The notes: generated by a model from the letters alone, not told the origin. Shown: positions 9,001 through 17,111, numbered from the stretch's first letter. The stretch: 43,213 nucleotides of DNA from Corynebacterium pelargi (GCF_014635485.1 NZ_BMCX01000005.1:1-43213), one strand, 5' to 3'. Numbers and translations are program-made.

Positions 9001-9374
9001 TCGTCCTTATTCAACTGCAGCAGCACCTGGCTGCGGTTGCTGACCTCTAAGGATCCCTCATAGGTGCGCACAAACAGCCCGCGCGCGGTGGCATTGGGGC
9101 TATCTGCAGGCAAGGTGGACAGCAGCAAAGACTGCCCATCGCGCACCTTATCGATCGCCTTCACCGGCACCGTGGCGTGGAAATCAACTGGCGTGTAGCT
9201 CTCCAAGGGAGCATTCACCGAATTGAGGTTGCCATTCTGAGGCCACTGCAAGGAGGCCTGAGTCTGGTTCACCGGCAAAAAAGGGGTGAGCACAAAGAGT
9301 AAAAACCCCAACAGGCCAGTGATTATGGCAACGGGTTTCAACCAGGGCTGTGGTTTGGCGATCGACGTAGACAC
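6069..9374 (-). CDS. emb: Arabinosyltransferase, Emb family (GT53)
   Basis: A 1101-residue membrane arabinofuranosyltransferase that extends the arabinan of arabinogalactan using decaprenyl-phospho-arabinose; the Emb family is the target of ethambutol. After the first membrane helix (residues 12-32) comes a large extracytoplasmic domain, then a block of membrane helices from about 205 to 690, and a C-terminal carbohydrate-binding domain. The acidic signature SDDGF (Asp271, Asp272) sits in the first loop after the membrane block starts and is the expected catalytic motif. Length is typical. The start is GTG at 9374 with only a weak SD, 27 bases after aftA, so translation may depend on the operon. 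Corynebacteria normally carry one Emb, and only one is seen here. It is the last gene of dprE1-dprE2-aftA-emb. Confidence 0.95.
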   Translation of the reverse strand: MSTSIAKPQPWLKPVAIITGLLGFLLFVLTPFLPVNQTQASLQWPQNGNLNSVNAPLESYTPVDFHATVPVKAIDKVRDGQSLLLSTLPADSPNATARGLFVRTYEGSLEVSNRSQVLLQLNKDEIEKLDPNAVIKIDSTFDGTTATLPQEAKAKGVTVESEQNGDHRPIVSGIYTELEGNAASLENAGLHVDMEINSRFTSTPTWVKTLAMWVGAFMTVASLICLGLMDRLDGKKHPIVLASKSLRPRPLDGVVLAIIGFWYIFGANTSDDGFILTMARASDDSGYMANYYRWFGVPESPFGAPYYDLLGLMAKVSTASVWMRLPSLFAAIATWFVLSRDVLPRLGSSIDGRRVAHWTAAFVMLAFWLPYNNGLRPEPIIALGALLTWVSFEVAIANRRLLPAAIGTLLAAFTLACGPTGLMAVAALLAALSSVIRIVYRRTKVLGGKTWVSVAAMVAPFLAAGTAVLVAVFGDQTFASVRESITVRSAVGPSLEWYNEYIRYKSLFEQTVDGSFARRFAVLVAFVSIVVVLASMLRNDKVPGSNKLPSQRLMLMMLGTLFFLMFTPTKWTHHFGVWAGIGAALAALAAVAMSHMALRSARSRTLMFGAILFVFAFTLAGVNGWWYVSSYGVPWFDKTIQLKGIEASTVMLGISLLVLFIGTIQSFIIDVRATQAEDRGEDPNSVRRGKLDRFQGLAAAPIAVVCILAVTFQVLSFGKAFASQYPAYSVGLGNLNALRGQTCAMADYVLMETDTNESFLKPVDADFKDAIASEKQNNFEPGRVPPVLNSEEVTGVSTALANEVSDEDTALDASTSVGLRKEEGINGSRVPLPFGLDYKRVPILGSWTNGDQYYSEAISDWYEMPERSEDKPLLVVSAAGRIAHTDINDIDQYGQTFVAEYGRRDANGEVTELGQATFDDPGPRPVWRNLRLPLEQIPVEANVVRLHAIDASLDPDQWIAFTPPRVPTMDTLNNVVGSEAPVLMDWQVPLQFPCQRPFGHYAGVIENPRYRISPDHVGRITGSRFQDALGGGAQGPVEAIDSSFQLPSYAKDDWRRDWGTIEIYNPRTNAEGEAPDDADIDIKEVTRSGTWTPGLMNISVE

Positions 9375-9401
9375 AACCCAGCAGTCTACTAGACCACCCC
9401 C

Positions 9402-11312
9402 CTACTTTTTGAGCACCACTACATAGGGGCCGATGCGCTCCACCCGCCAAAACTCATCCGAAAACACCTCCGGATTAAAGGCCACGCCCCGAAAACGCAC
9501 ATTCGGCGAATTCGGATAAATGTCCTCAGCTAAATCAAAGACCCAACCATCCTGCTCACTGGCCTCCGAGCCGCCACGCTGCTGAGCCTGATCCTCATCA
9601 ACCTGCCCCGCCTGGAACACGAAGGCATCAGGAGCAGCCCAAGGCGCAGCCGCAACCTCATCAGCAAAAGCACCAGGATCCGCCAACGAACCCCAAGAAT
9701 CATTCGCCCACTGCTCAATCAGCGCATTACGACGCTCAAACTGCCCCAAAGGATTCGCATAATGTGCAGTAAACGCCTGGAAACCCCGATAGGGGTAATA
9801 GGCCAAAAACGCGAACTCATCCGTCAACACAATCGTGTCGCGTCGCTCCTTCGGCACCTCACGCAACACCTGATCAACCTCCGGATACCACTTCGCCGAA
9901 TTCGGCGGGAAACGATCCGCACGCTCCCCCGACCCATCCGTCGTGGAATAGGCCAAGTCAATCGCCTCATAATTACGCACCGGCACCTGCTGCGCATAGG
10001 CCACAACACCCAGGGACAACACAGCCACCACACCCGCAGTCACCGCCGAAGCCGGCACAAACCGCACCAACTTCTCCACCCCAAGCTCATGCACACGCAC
10101 CAAACCCACAACGCCCAACGTAGCCAAGACCAACGCCACCAACACATCAACACGGAAACCCAACAACGTCGTCCCCAACAACGTCACCAGCATCGACAAC
10201 ACAACCCAGCCATACGACGCCACCAACACAACCCCCAACGCACGCACATCCGGCACACGCCAACACACCACCACACACAACACACCCAACAGGCACAACA
10301 CGCCGAGCACGCTTGGCGAGAACATGGGCAGCGGGACGGTGGTGCCGGCCTCCGGCAGATAGTGCGCTGCCGCCCCCCTATCTTCTAGAGATATATCTAG
10401 AAGATAGGGAAGCCAGACCGACGAGGCCATCAACATCGAACACACCCCAACAACAGCAACCCTGCCCACAGGCTTCACGCTCCGCTGCTTGATGGCATAC
10501 CCAAGCGCAATAATGACCACACTGCCAGCAATGATCACGGTATAAAGCGTGTACATCGACGCCGAAATACCGAGATACACAGTTAAACCAATCAGCGCCC
10601 ATCGGGATCCGCGCATGCCACGACCAGCAAGCACCGCAGCAGCCGGCACCCCCATCGCGACGATTGCGGCATACGGCTCTTCTGCATTCATGATCAGCAC
10701 GATGATGGTGCTGATCACCGCGATGGTGACACCAACCGCCAAACTGCCACTAATCTTTCGCCACACCGGCACCAAAATGCTTGCAGCCGCCGCCATCGAC
10801 ACAATCGCCCAAGGCTGGAACGCCTCCCAACCAGCCATCCCCAACAAAGAGGCAAAACGGCCACCCAACCAAAACCAACCAGCCGGGTAGAAGGCCGGGA
10901 GACCAAAGTAGTTCATATCTGAAAGTTCCGGAGAATCAGCCAAACGCGTCAAATACTGCGTACGGAACTCCTGATCGACGTTAAGCCCTCCTAGATACAA
11001 TTTCGTACCCGATAGCGGGATCGCCAACGTCGCCAAAACAATCAGCGCCGGAGCCAAGTAGGCAAACACCAAAGCCCCAAAACGCACCCACTTTGGGCGA
11101 CCCAGTCCCCTGCCCCACACAACGAGCACCACCGACGCAACGACCACCAGCACCACCGCGCCCGTGGCCAACGCACGCATCACATTTGAGGTGCCGAAAG
11201 AAGGGAGGTTGGTGGTGTGGAAGGCAAACCAACCGATCAGAGCAATAAGCGCACCCCCCACTCCTGCTAGACATATATCTAGAAGATGGGGGGTGTGTTT
11301 CGCGTCGTTCAT
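9402..11312 (-). CDS. aftA: Galactan 5-O-arabinofuranosyltransferase AftA (GT85)
   Basis: A 636-residue polytopic enzyme that adds the first arabinofuranose residues from decaprenyl-phospho-arabinose onto galactan, priming the arabinan that Emb extends. Roughly 11-13 hydrophobic segments fill residues 10-470, with the family-typical loop GLNVDQEFRTQYLTRL, and the soluble C-terminal domain ends in RIGPYVVVLKK. The start is set at ATG 11312, the first residue that makes sense and 31 bases past dprE2; an upstream in-frame ATG at 11408 would lie inside dprE2. Two copies of the dispersed palindrome are in the gene: one encodes residues about 9-16 (HLLDICLA), the other residues about 303-311 (LLDISLED). 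Two copies in one essential-type gene is striking. Confidence 0.93.
   Translation of the reverse strand: MNDAKHTPHLLDICLAGVGGALIALIGWFAFHTTNLPSFGTSNVMRALATGAVVLVVVASVVLVVWGRGLGRPKWVRFGALVFAYLAPALIVLATLAIPLSGTKLYLGGLNVDQEFRTQYLTRLADSPELSDMNYFGLPAFYPAGWFWLGGRFASLLGMAGWEAFQPWAIVSMAAAASILVPVWRKISGSLAVGVTIAVISTIIVLIMNAEEPYAAIVAMGVPAAAVLAGRGMRGSRWALIGLTVYLGISASMYTLYTVIIAGSVVIIALGYAIKQRSVKPVGRVAVVGVCSMLMASSVWLPYLLDISLEDRGAAAHYLPEAGTTVPLPMFSPSVLGVLCLLGVLCVVVCWRVPDVRALGVVLVASYGWVVLSMLVTLLGTTLLGFRVDVLVALVLATLGVVGLVRVHELGVEKLVRFVPASAVTAGVVAVLSLGVVAYAQQVPVRNYEAIDLAYSTTDGSGERADRFPPNSAKWYPEVDQVLREVPKERRDTIVLTDEFAFLAYYPYRGFQAFTAHYANPLGQFERRNALIEQWANDSWGSLADPGAFADEVAAAPWAAPDAFVFQAGQVDEDQAQQRGGSEASEQDGWVFDLAEDIYPNSPNVRFRGVAFNPEVFSDEFWRVERIGPYVVVLKK
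10376..10409. repeat. Dispersed palindrome inside aftA (internal)
   Basis: Fourteen-base perfect arms (CCCTATCTTCTAGA and its complement) around GATATA, giving a 34-base hairpin or cruciform. It is read in aftA as Leu-Leu-Asp-Ile-Ser-Leu-Glu-Asp. Confidence 0.85.
11252..11295. repeat. Dispersed palindrome at the 5' end of aftA
   Basis: Core CTAGACATATATCTAG (24-base unit 11263-11286), enclosed by a further perfect 9-base outer stem, CACCCCCCA and TGGGGGGTG. It encodes HLLDICLAGV at residues 9-18 of AftA. The strand composition changes here from C/A-rich (left) to G/T-rich (right). Confidence 0.85.
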
Positions 11313-11343
11313 GCCTGTTAGTTTCCCACAGGCCGCCGCCGTT

Positions 11344-12102
11344 TTAGAAAGGCAGCTTCCTGAAGATGCTTTGGGGGATGAATTTGAATGCGAGGGTGAC
11401 GTATTCAAACAGTGGGTGAACGTAGATGGATTGTTTTCCGTCGAGGACTGCTTTGACGGTTGCTTTGGCGACGTCTTCGCGGTTGACGGTCAGCGGTGCT
11501 TCGCCGGCGTCGGCGGACATTTTGGTGCGGACCTGGCCGGGGCGGACGACGAGGACGTTGACGCCGTGGTCGCGCAGTGCTTCTCCTAGATTAATGTAGA
11601 AGCCGTCCATGCCTGCTTTGGAGGCGCCGTAGACGAAGTTGGAGCGGCGCACCCGCTGCCCCGCGACTGAAGACAGCGCGACGATGGTGCCGTGGCCTTG
11701 TGCTTTGAATTTTTCGCCAAGCAGGACGCCGAGGGATACGGGGGCGGTGTAGTTGGTTTGGGCGCTTTCGACGGCGAGCTTTTGGTCTTGCCAGAGGGCT
11801 TCTTGGTCGCCAAGTGTGCCGAAGGCGACGATGGCGATGTCGACGTCGCCGTTGGAGAAGGCGAGGTCGATGGTTTCGGGGTGGGTTTCGAAGTCGGTGG
11901 CGTCGAAAGGCAAGATTTCGACGGTGCCGCCTTTGGCTTCGAGTTGTGCTTTGGCGTCGTCGATGCGGGGGGAGTTTTCGCGGGCGGCGAGGATGACGTT
12001 GGCGGGGCCGCGGTCGAGGAAGCCTTCGACGATGGCGAGTCCGATTTCGGAGGTGCCGCCGAGCAGGAGGATGTTTTGGGCTTGTCCTACAGCATTGAGC
12101 AT
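11344..12102 (-). CDS. dprE2: Decaprenylphospho-2-keto-ribose reductase DprE2
   Basis: A 252-residue short-chain dehydrogenase that reduces the 2-keto intermediate made by DprE1 to decaprenyl-phospho-arabinose, the only arabinose donor for the wall. The nucleotide-binding motif is GGTSEIG (residues 15-21), catalytic Tyr and Lys are in YGASK, and the family segment VVRPGQVRTKM follows. It ends in a basic amphipathic stretch (FKFIPQSIFRKLPF) suited to membrane contact. SD AGAAAGG is well spaced. It starts 12 bases after dprE1. Confidence 0.94.
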   Translation of the reverse strand: MLNAVGQAQNILLLGGTSEIGLAIVEGFLDRGPANVILAARENSPRIDDAKAQLEAKGGTVEILPFDATDFETHPETIDLAFSNGDVDIAIVAFGTLGDQEALWQDQKLAVESAQTNYTAPVSLGVLLGEKFKAQGHGTIVALSSVAGQRVRRSNFVYGASKAGMDGFYINLGEALRDHGVNVLVVRPGQVRTKMSADAGEAPLTVNREDVAKATVKAVLDGKQSIYVHPLFEYVTLAFKFIPQSIFRKLPF

Positions 12103-12114
12103 GTGGTGGCCTTT

Positions 12115-13581
12115 CTAGTTGAGTTCGAGTCGGCGGGACATATCGGATGCGAATACGCCGGTGGGGTCGATCTTGCGTCGCGTTTCGAGCCAGCTTTGCA
12201 TCTCGGGGTACATCTTGTGGAAGTTTTCTGCCGAGGTGCGGGATTCTTTGGCCAGGTAGAGGCGGCCGCCGAATTCCATGACGCGCTTGTCGAGGTCGTC
12301 GAGGAAGTCGCCGAGGCCGGGCTTGATGGGGAAGTCAACGCAGACATTCCAGCCGGGCATGGGGTAAGAAAGCGGGGCTTTGTTGCCTTCGCCGAAGAGT
12401 TTGAACACATTCAGTGCTGAGTAGTGTCCGGAGCTTTGGATGTCGCGGACGATGTCTTTGAATGGTTCGACGGCTTCGCGTGGCACCACGAATTGGTATT
12501 GCAGGAAGCCGCGCTTGCCGTAGCCGCGGTTCCACTCGCCGATGAGGTCGAGGGGCTGGTAGAACTGCGTGAGGTTTTGCACCTGGTTGCGGTAGGTGCC
12601 GGACTTGAGCCACCACAGCTCGCCGATGGCGATCATCGACAGTTTGTTCATGGTGAAGCTGGGGAAGATATCAGGCACCGTCACCAGTTGGGGTGCGTTG
12701 AACTTCAGGGGATCTTTGGCCAGCTTGGGGTTGAGCTCTTCAAGCTGCGCCAGTGTGGCAAGCGAGCCGCGGGAAATGGCGGCGCGGCCTAGTTTCGGCT
12801 CGGGCGAGATGGCGTCGAACCAGGCAGAAGAATAGGTGTAGTTGTGCTCGGAGCCATCGGAGTGGAATTCGATGGTTTCGTCCAAGGTGCCGGTCAGGTC
12901 GCCGTCGGCAATGAAGTAGGCGGTTTCCGTCTTGGTCATGCGGATGGTGGCGCGCAGGATGATGCCGGTCAGGCCCATGCCGCCCACGGTGGCCCAGAAC
13001 AGTTCGCCACTAGGGTCATCTTCGCTGCCCTCGGGGGTCAGGTGCAGGACGCGACCATCGGCCACGAGCAGCTCCATGCTTGCCACGTGGTTACCGAAAG
13101 AGCCTGCCGAGTGGTGATTCTTGCCGTGAATATCGGGACCAATGGCACCACCGATCGTGACCTGTCGAGTACCCGGCAGCACCGGCACCCACAGCCCATA
13201 GGGCAACGCTGCCTTCATGAGTTGGTCCAGGGTGACACCACCGTCGACGTCGACAAGCGCCGAATCAGGATCAATGGAGTGAATCTTGTTCAGTGGCTGC
13301 ATATCGACCACCAAACCACCAGCATTTTGCGCCGGGTCGCCATAAGAACGACCCATACCGCGCGCAATCACACCACGCTTGAGGTGGGCGGGCTTGCCAT
13401 CATTTTGCTCAGCAACCTGACGGACCGCCTCTTGGAGCTTTTCGACGTCATCCGTCGCCAAAACCTCCGCCGTCGTAGGAGCAGTACGCCCCCAACCAGT
13501 AAGTTTCTTCGCTTCTGTTGTGAAGGCTCCGGAGGCACCGTTCGAAGCAGCGGTGCTGGACGTGCCCAAATTCTTGGTCAT
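12115..13581 (-). CDS. dprE1: Decaprenylphosphoryl-ribose 2'-oxidase DprE1
   Basis: A 488-residue FAD-dependent oxidase of the VAO/PCMH type that oxidises decaprenyl-phospho-ribose, the first half of the 2'-epimerisation. The FAD-binding region includes RGMGRSYGD (residues 74-82) and [14 protein letters not shown] (144-157). The substrate-site cysteine in [11 protein letters not shown] is Cys414 and corresponds to the mycobacterial Cys387 attacked by benzothiazinones. SD GAGG is six bases before ATG 13581. It is the first gene of the operon, so the main promoter for dprE1-dprE2-aftA-emb should lie at about 13582-13640. Confidence 0.95.
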   Translation of the reverse strand: MTKNLGTSSTAASNGASGAFTTEAKKLTGWGRTAPTTAEVLATDDVEKLQEAVRQVAEQNDGKPAHLKRGVIARGMGRSYGDPAQNAGGLVVDMQPLNKIHSIDPDSALVDVDGGVTLDQLMKAALPYGLWVPVLPGTRQVTIGGAIGPDIHGKNHHSAGSFGNHVASMELLVADGRVLHLTPEGSEDDPSGELFWATVGGMGLTGIILRATIRMTKTETAYFIADGDLTGTLDETIEFHSDGSEHNYTYSSAWFDAISPEPKLGRAAISRGSLATLAQLEELNPKLAKDPLKFNAPQLVTVPDIFPSFTMNKLSMIAIGELWWLKSGTYRNQVQNLTQFYQPLDLIGEWNRGYGKRGFLQYQFVVPREAVEPFKDIVRDIQSSGHYSALNVFKLFGEGNKAPLSYPMPGWNVCVDFPIKPGLGDFLDDLDKRVMEFGGRLYLAKESRTSAENFHKMYPEMQSWLETRRKIDPTGVFASDMSRRLELN

Positions 13582-13637
13582 ATCGCCCTCAAGGCTACCC
13601 GCCCAAACCCCAAAAACTCACACAATCGGGCAGCATG

Positions 13638-13886
13638 TCACAAATCCATCAACTCCCGGATCTCCGCAGGCAGCTCCTCCTGCGAGGTGATCTGCGGACC
13701 CTCATAACTGTTAAGAATCTCATACACACGAACCCGATCCGCACTATCAAGCAACGGCAATTCCTGCGCCACCAACAACGTCATACGATTATCCAAAGGC
13801 GTATTCGTCCGCTCCGCCGCAATCCGCGGCGCAGCCTCCGCCTTCTTGGCCCGACGCTTCGCACGAGAAAAACCAAAACCAACCAT
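13638..13886 (-). CDS. Small conserved-type protein of unknown function
   Basis: Eighty-two residues: a basic N-terminus (FSRAKRRAKKAE) followed by an acidic helical part ending in PAEIRELMDL. No domain is recognised. AGGA stands eight bases before ATG 13886. It lies 56 bases upstream of dprE1 on the same strand and diverges from the membrane gene at 13922, so it may belong to the arabinan operon. Calling it a gene rests on good start signals and position. Confidence 0.6.
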   Translation of the reverse strand: MVGFGFSRAKRRAKKAEAAPRIAAERTNTPLDNRMTLLVAQELPLLDSADRVRVYEILNSYEGPQITSQEELPAEIRELMDL

Positions 13887-13921
13887 AAACGCAATCCTAG
13901 ACGCGGTAACCTAAAGCAACT

Positions 13922-14368
13922 ATGACAAACGCCAACCCACTCGACGACACCACCACAGGCCGCATCACCCAAGCACTCGCACTCGCCGCCTACACCGCCA
14001 CACCCGACTACATCCACAACAAAGCCCTGCGCACACTCGCCAAACTCGGCATCACCACCACCGCGCTCGGCATCATCAGCTACGCCAACCTTCAAGACGA
14101 CAACCCCGACAACGACCCCCAAGCAATGCTCGGGCGGCTGGAAGCGGAGCTGGCGGCGCAGGATAGCGAACTTTCCCCCGCCAAAACCTACCTCCTTCTT
14201 CTAGGTATATGTCTAGCAGTAGGGGTTGTGGGCAAAATCGATGCCGTTTTGACCAACAAGATCACCCGCCTCCTGCGCCGCGCAGGCGTGCGCAAACCAC
14301 ACACACTTTTAGGTGCGCTCGCCGGTGTTGTTGTGTACGCGGCGTCGACAAGCGAAAAGCGAGGCTAA
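13922..14368 (+). CDS. Small membrane protein of unknown function
   Basis: A 148-residue protein with two or three hydrophobic segments (about 38-52, 90-104 and 128-140) and a basic loop NKITRLLRRAGVRKP. No family was recognised. It is directly followed by gtrA, whose GTG start lies two bases beyond this stop, so the two are almost certainly co-translated and may act together. Codons are strikingly C/A-rich in the first 200 bases. A palindrome copy encodes LLLLGICLAVGV in the middle membrane segment. The SD is weak. Confidence 0.7.
   Translation: MTNANPLDDTTTGRITQALALAAYTATPDYIHNKALRTLAKLGITTTALGIISYANLQDDNPDNDPQAMLGRLEAELAAQDSELSPAKTYLLLLGICLAVGVVGKIDAVLTNKITRLLRRAGVRKPHTLLGALAGVVVYAASTSEKRG
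14197..14220. repeat. Dispersed palindrome in the membrane gene before gtrA
   Basis: Core CTAGGTATATGTCTAG. Read in frame as Leu-Leu-Gly-Ile-Cys-Leu-Ala, forming part of a transmembrane segment. AGTAGGGG follows on the right. Confidence 0.75.
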
Positions 14369-14370
14369 AC

Positions 14371-14814
14371 GTGAAAGCGGAATACACAGCCGACCCCATC
14401 GCCGGTGCACTCGCCGAACCCAAACAAGGGCTCGCCGCGCAAGGCACAAAATTCCTCATCTCCGGCGGCATCTCGGCCGTGGTGGATCTCAGCATCACCT
14501 TCTTCTTCCAAACCATCATCGGTTTCGGGGCATTCAGCGGCCGCACCGTCGGATTCATCTTCGGCACCACCACTGCCTACCTGATCAACAGGCGCTGGAC
14601 ATTTAGAGCCGCGCCGAGCACCAAACGATTCATGCAAGTCGCCGTGCTCTACACCATCACGTTTTTCATCAACGTCGGCGGGCACAAAATTCTCTACGCA
14701 CTATTCACCGGGCATGGCGTGGCCGCGGGCATTGCGATTGTGGTGGCGTTTGTGATTTCGCAGGGGGTTGCGACGGTGATTAACTTCGTCGTCCAACGCA
14801 CCTTCATCTTCTAG
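14371..14814 (+). CDS. GtrA-family membrane protein (Rv3789-like)
   Basis: A 147-residue protein with four transmembrane helices typical of GtrA/DPMS: residues about 28-46, 50-70, 88-106 and 116-140, with the inner loop NRRWTFRAAPSTKRF. Relatives near dprE1/dprE2 (Rv3789 in Mycobacterium) have been linked to polyprenyl-phospho-arabinose handling, either as a flippase or as an anchor for AftA. GTG at 14371 is chosen for its SD (GAGG) and because upstream frame content is nonsense. The TAG stop is supplied by the perfect palindrome at 14805-14832. Confidence 0.88.
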   Translation: MKAEYTADPIAGALAEPKQGLAAQGTKFLISGGISAVVDLSITFFFQTIIGFGAFSGRTVGFIFGTTTAYLINRRWTFRAAPSTKRFMQVAVLYTITFFINVGGHKILYALFTGHGVAAGIAIVVAFVISQGVATVINFVVQRTFIF

Positions 14815-14832
14815 ATATATATCTAGAAGATG
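14805..14832. repeat. Perfect copy of dispersed palindrome at gtrA stop
   Basis: The best copy in the window: half-site CATCTTCTAGATAT followed exactly by its reverse complement, 28 bases in all. The gtrA stop codon (TAG, 14812-14814) lies in the left arm. No T-run follows, so it is not a standard terminator although the RNA would form a long hairpin. Confidence 0.9.
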
Positions 14833-14835
14833 GGG

Positions 14836-14863
14836 TTATCCACAGTGGGGTGAGTTATCCACA
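14836..14863 (+). promoter_or_regulatory. Two tandem DnaA-box sequences
   Basis: TTATCCACA occurs at 14836-14844 and 14855-14863, same orientation, 19 bases start to start. Both match the consensus DnaA box exactly. They lie between gtrA and the DUF222/HNH gene. No dnaA, dnaN or AT-rich unwinding element is near, so this is not oriC; a DnaA-controlled promoter or DnaA-binding site is possible. Confidence 0.5.
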
Positions 14864-14936
14864 GATTTAGCCCTTCCCCACAACTTTCTCCCCTCCCCGC
14901 TTGAGCCCCCTGCGCTGCGTTTTTAGCGTCTGAGGT

Positions 14937-16205
14937 ATGGATATTTCGCAGGCGTTTTCGGTGTTTGGTTCTCAGGGTGTGGCGGTTGCGTCTTGGGTGT
15001 ATGAGCAGGTGGAGGAGTTGGTGGCGCAGCGGGGGCGTCGTTTGGCGGCGGAGTGGTTGTCGGAGCAGTTGTGTGTGCCGATGGCGAGGGCGCGGGCGTT
15101 GTTGGCGTTGTCGTTTGATTTGTTTGGTCGTAGGTGTGAGGAGCCGGAGGTGCGGCGCGCTGCGGTTGAGGCGGCTCGTGAGGCTGGGTTGGGTCTGGAG
15201 TTGTTGTTGGCGGTGAATTCGGCGGTGCGGGCGCTTCGCAATAGGCAGGCGTGTAGCGTCGATAAGCTGAGGTTGGAGGTGTATCAGCTAGCCGCTGGTT
15301 TGAGTGTGGCAGAGGCCAAGGATGCGGCGCGGGCGCGGGTGCGCGGGTTGAATGCGCAGTTGGATCAGGAGCCTACTCAGCAGGCGCTTCGTGTGTCGGC
15401 GACCCCTGATGCGCTGGGGCTTCGCCACCTTCACGCCGCCTACCCCGACGCCGACGCCGCCAGCATCGAACATGCTTTGCGCCAGGCCGCCAATAAGCTT
15501 TTCGACGACCCCGCCTGCACCCTCAGCCACACCCAAGCCATGGCCGAAGCGCTCAAACGAGCCGTCCTCGCACCCACCGGCTGGAACACCAACAACAACG
15601 AACACCCCCCAGCCACCACCGAACACATCCTGCGCCACCCCATGGTGATCATCCCCGCCATCGGCATGCGCAACCTTGGCGACGGCATGCTCGCCACCAC
15701 CGACGGCGCCACCATCCACTACACAGAACTCTGCGGCGGCATCGCCGAACAATACGGCTACCTCATGATCTACGCCGAATCAGCCGAAGGCCACCCAGAA
15801 CCAGTCGGCGGAGCGCTCATCAAGCAAAACCCCCGATTCGCCAGCCCCGCCCAACGCCTCATGATCGCCGCCGACCAACTCCTCTGCGCCGACCCCAACT
15901 GCCACCGACGCGCCGCCAACTGCCACATGCACCACATCCAAGCCTGGGCCAACGGCGGCGAAACCACACTCAACAACCTCATCGCCTGCTGCGCCACCCA
16001 CAACCGCCAAAACGACGACAACCCCAAACGACCCAAAAACGGCCGCTACATCCGACACCCCCACACCGGCCAAGCCGCCCACCAAGCACCCAACACCCCA
16101 CCCAACCAGGCCACCACCAACCGACGCGACCTAGCCCAACGCTCAGGACGCGCCCTCATGAATCAACACTTCACCCGCGCCACACAAACAACGCCCGGAC
16201 ACTAA
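14937..16205 (+). CDS. DUF222 / HNH endonuclease-domain protein (13E12 type)
   Basis: A 422-residue protein with an N-terminal helical DUF222 region (residues about 20-290) and a C-terminal HNH domain (about 325-370). The HNH zinc-type motif is visible: CADPNCHRRAANCHMHHI followed by WANGGETTLNNLIACCATHN. Such genes form multicopy families in Mycobacterium and Corynebacterium; nuclease activity is assumed from the HNH motif and the biological role is unknown. The first 480 bases are strongly G/T-rich, then composition flips to C/A-rich within about 20 bases near 15420, so the gene may be a mosaic of two family members. Its stop shares bases with the stop of the convergent lipoprotein gene (CTAA at 16202-16205). 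Confidence 0.88.
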   Translation: MDISQAFSVFGSQGVAVASWVYEQVEELVAQRGRRLAAEWLSEQLCVPMARARALLALSFDLFGRRCEEPEVRRAAVEAAREAGLGLELLLAVNSAVRALRNRQACSVDKLRLEVYQLAAGLSVAEAKDAARARVRGLNAQLDQEPTQQALRVSATPDALGLRHLHAAYPDADAASIEHALRQAANKLFDDPACTLSHTQAMAEALKRAVLAPTGWNTNNNEHPPATTEHILRHPMVIIPAIGMRNLGDGMLATTDGATIHYTELCGGIAEQYGYLMIYAESAEGHPEPVGGALIKQNPRFASPAQRLMIAADQLLCADPNCHRRAANCHMHHIQAWANGGETTLNNLIACCATHNRQNDDNPKRPKNGRYIRHPHTGQAAHQAPNTPPNQATTNRRDLAQRSGRALMNQHFTRATQTTPGH

Positions 16206-17107
16206 CCAGCATCCACCGAATCCAAAAAATCACCAGCGATCTGCGAAGCCGGCAACTGTTCCGTGACCGAGCGGCGGTTGAGGCGTTGGAGGGTTGGGGT
16301 GTCAAGGTACCCATTGACGCGCTCTACAACCTCCGCCCCTCCTAGATATATATCTAGAAAAGCGAGGGGGACGACGTTTGAAGAAACGAACTGGCCCTTC
16401 GGGTCCTCGAGAATAACGAGGTCGTTTTCCTCAATCGCAGGATCCGAGGTGTAAATGATCGCCAGTTGAATATCCCCATCTTTGAGTGACTTCACGGTTA
16501 AAGGCCCACCAGAATCCTCAATGGGAGTAAAACCAACGTCGATGCCGTAGACCTCTTTCAGCCCCTCAGGCCCATTCGGGCGATGCTCCGCCTCGGAGTT
16601 TGCCCCCAAGGTCAAAGCAGTGGGCACTTTGGCCAGGTCGGCGATGGTGCGCAGGCCATATTGCTCTGCGAATTCCCGGGTGACCACATAGGCATCCTGG
16701 TCAGCGGCGTCGGAAGGCTCTAGCACCACCAAATTATCCGGAGCTGCTTCCTGCAACCCCGACAAAACCTCGGCTGGTTTGCGTGCAGAAGTATCCGGTT
16801 GCCAATACTGCAGCAAAGGCCCCGTGTACTCGGGCATGATATCGATCGAGCCCGACTCGATCTCCTTCATATAGACCTCGCGCTGCCCAATTTGGAACTG
16901 GCGATCAACGTTATAACCAGCCCGTTCCAACGCTTGGGCATAAATCTCAGCGATGATCTCGTTGGAGTAATACGCCTGCGAGCCCACCACAATCGTGCGA
17001 TCGCCGGAATTTGACCCCGCTACGCTATCGACGGTGCCGCAGGCTCCGAGCAGGAGGGCGGGCAAGACGGTCAGTGGAACCAGACGGTGGCGTCGAAAAG
17101 CTTTCAC
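16202..17107 (-). CDS. Osmoprotectant-type ABC transporter binding lipoprotein
   Basis: A 301-residue lipoprotein with signal peptide, lipobox LLGAC (Cys23) and an OpuC/ProX-like fold: TIVVGSQAYYSNEIIAEI at the start, IDIMPEYTGPLL in the middle and DIQLAIIYTSDPAI later. Relatives bind glycine betaine, choline or carnitine for import. No permease or ATPase gene is in the window, so it must work with a transporter encoded elsewhere or have another role. The start is GTG 17107 with SD AGGAGGAG, which comes from the palindrome copy at 17112-17135. A second palindrome inside the gene encodes AFLDIYLGG. The gene overlaps the convergent DUF222 gene by four bases. Confidence 0.88.
   Translation of the reverse strand: MKAFRRHRLVPLTVLPALLLGACGTVDSVAGSNSGDRTIVVGSQAYYSNEIIAEIYAQALERAGYNVDRQFQIGQREVYMKEIESGSIDIMPEYTGPLLQYWQPDTSARKPAEVLSGLQEAAPDNLVVLEPSDAADQDAYVVTREFAEQYGLRTIADLAKVPTALTLGANSEAEHRPNGPEGLKEVYGIDVGFTPIEDSGGPLTVKSLKDGDIQLAIIYTSDPAIEENDLVILEDPKGQFVSSNVVPLAFLDIYLGGAEVVERVNGYLDTPTLQRLNRRSVTEQLPASQIAGDFLDSVDAG
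16338..16361. repeat. Dispersed palindrome inside the lipoprotein gene
   Basis: Core CTAGATATATATCTAG (perfect over 16 bases), with CGCCCCT on the left and GCGAGGGGG on the right. Read on the minus strand as Phe-Leu-Asp-Ile-Tyr-Leu-Gly-Gly. Confidence 0.8.
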
Positions 17108-17111
17108 CGCT

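Noticed and set aside
10376..11295. aftA as a pseudogene disrupted by palindrome insertions
   Set aside because: The frame is intact through both copies and the protein has normal length and ends.
11577..11602. Palindrome-like sequence in dprE2 (FYINLGEA)
   Set aside because: Degenerate match, and the peptide lies in the conserved helix after YxxxK, so protein conservation explains it.
14836..14936. Possible replication origin
   Set aside because: Only two DnaA boxes, no AT-rich unwinding region and no dnaA, dnaN, parAB or gidB nearby.
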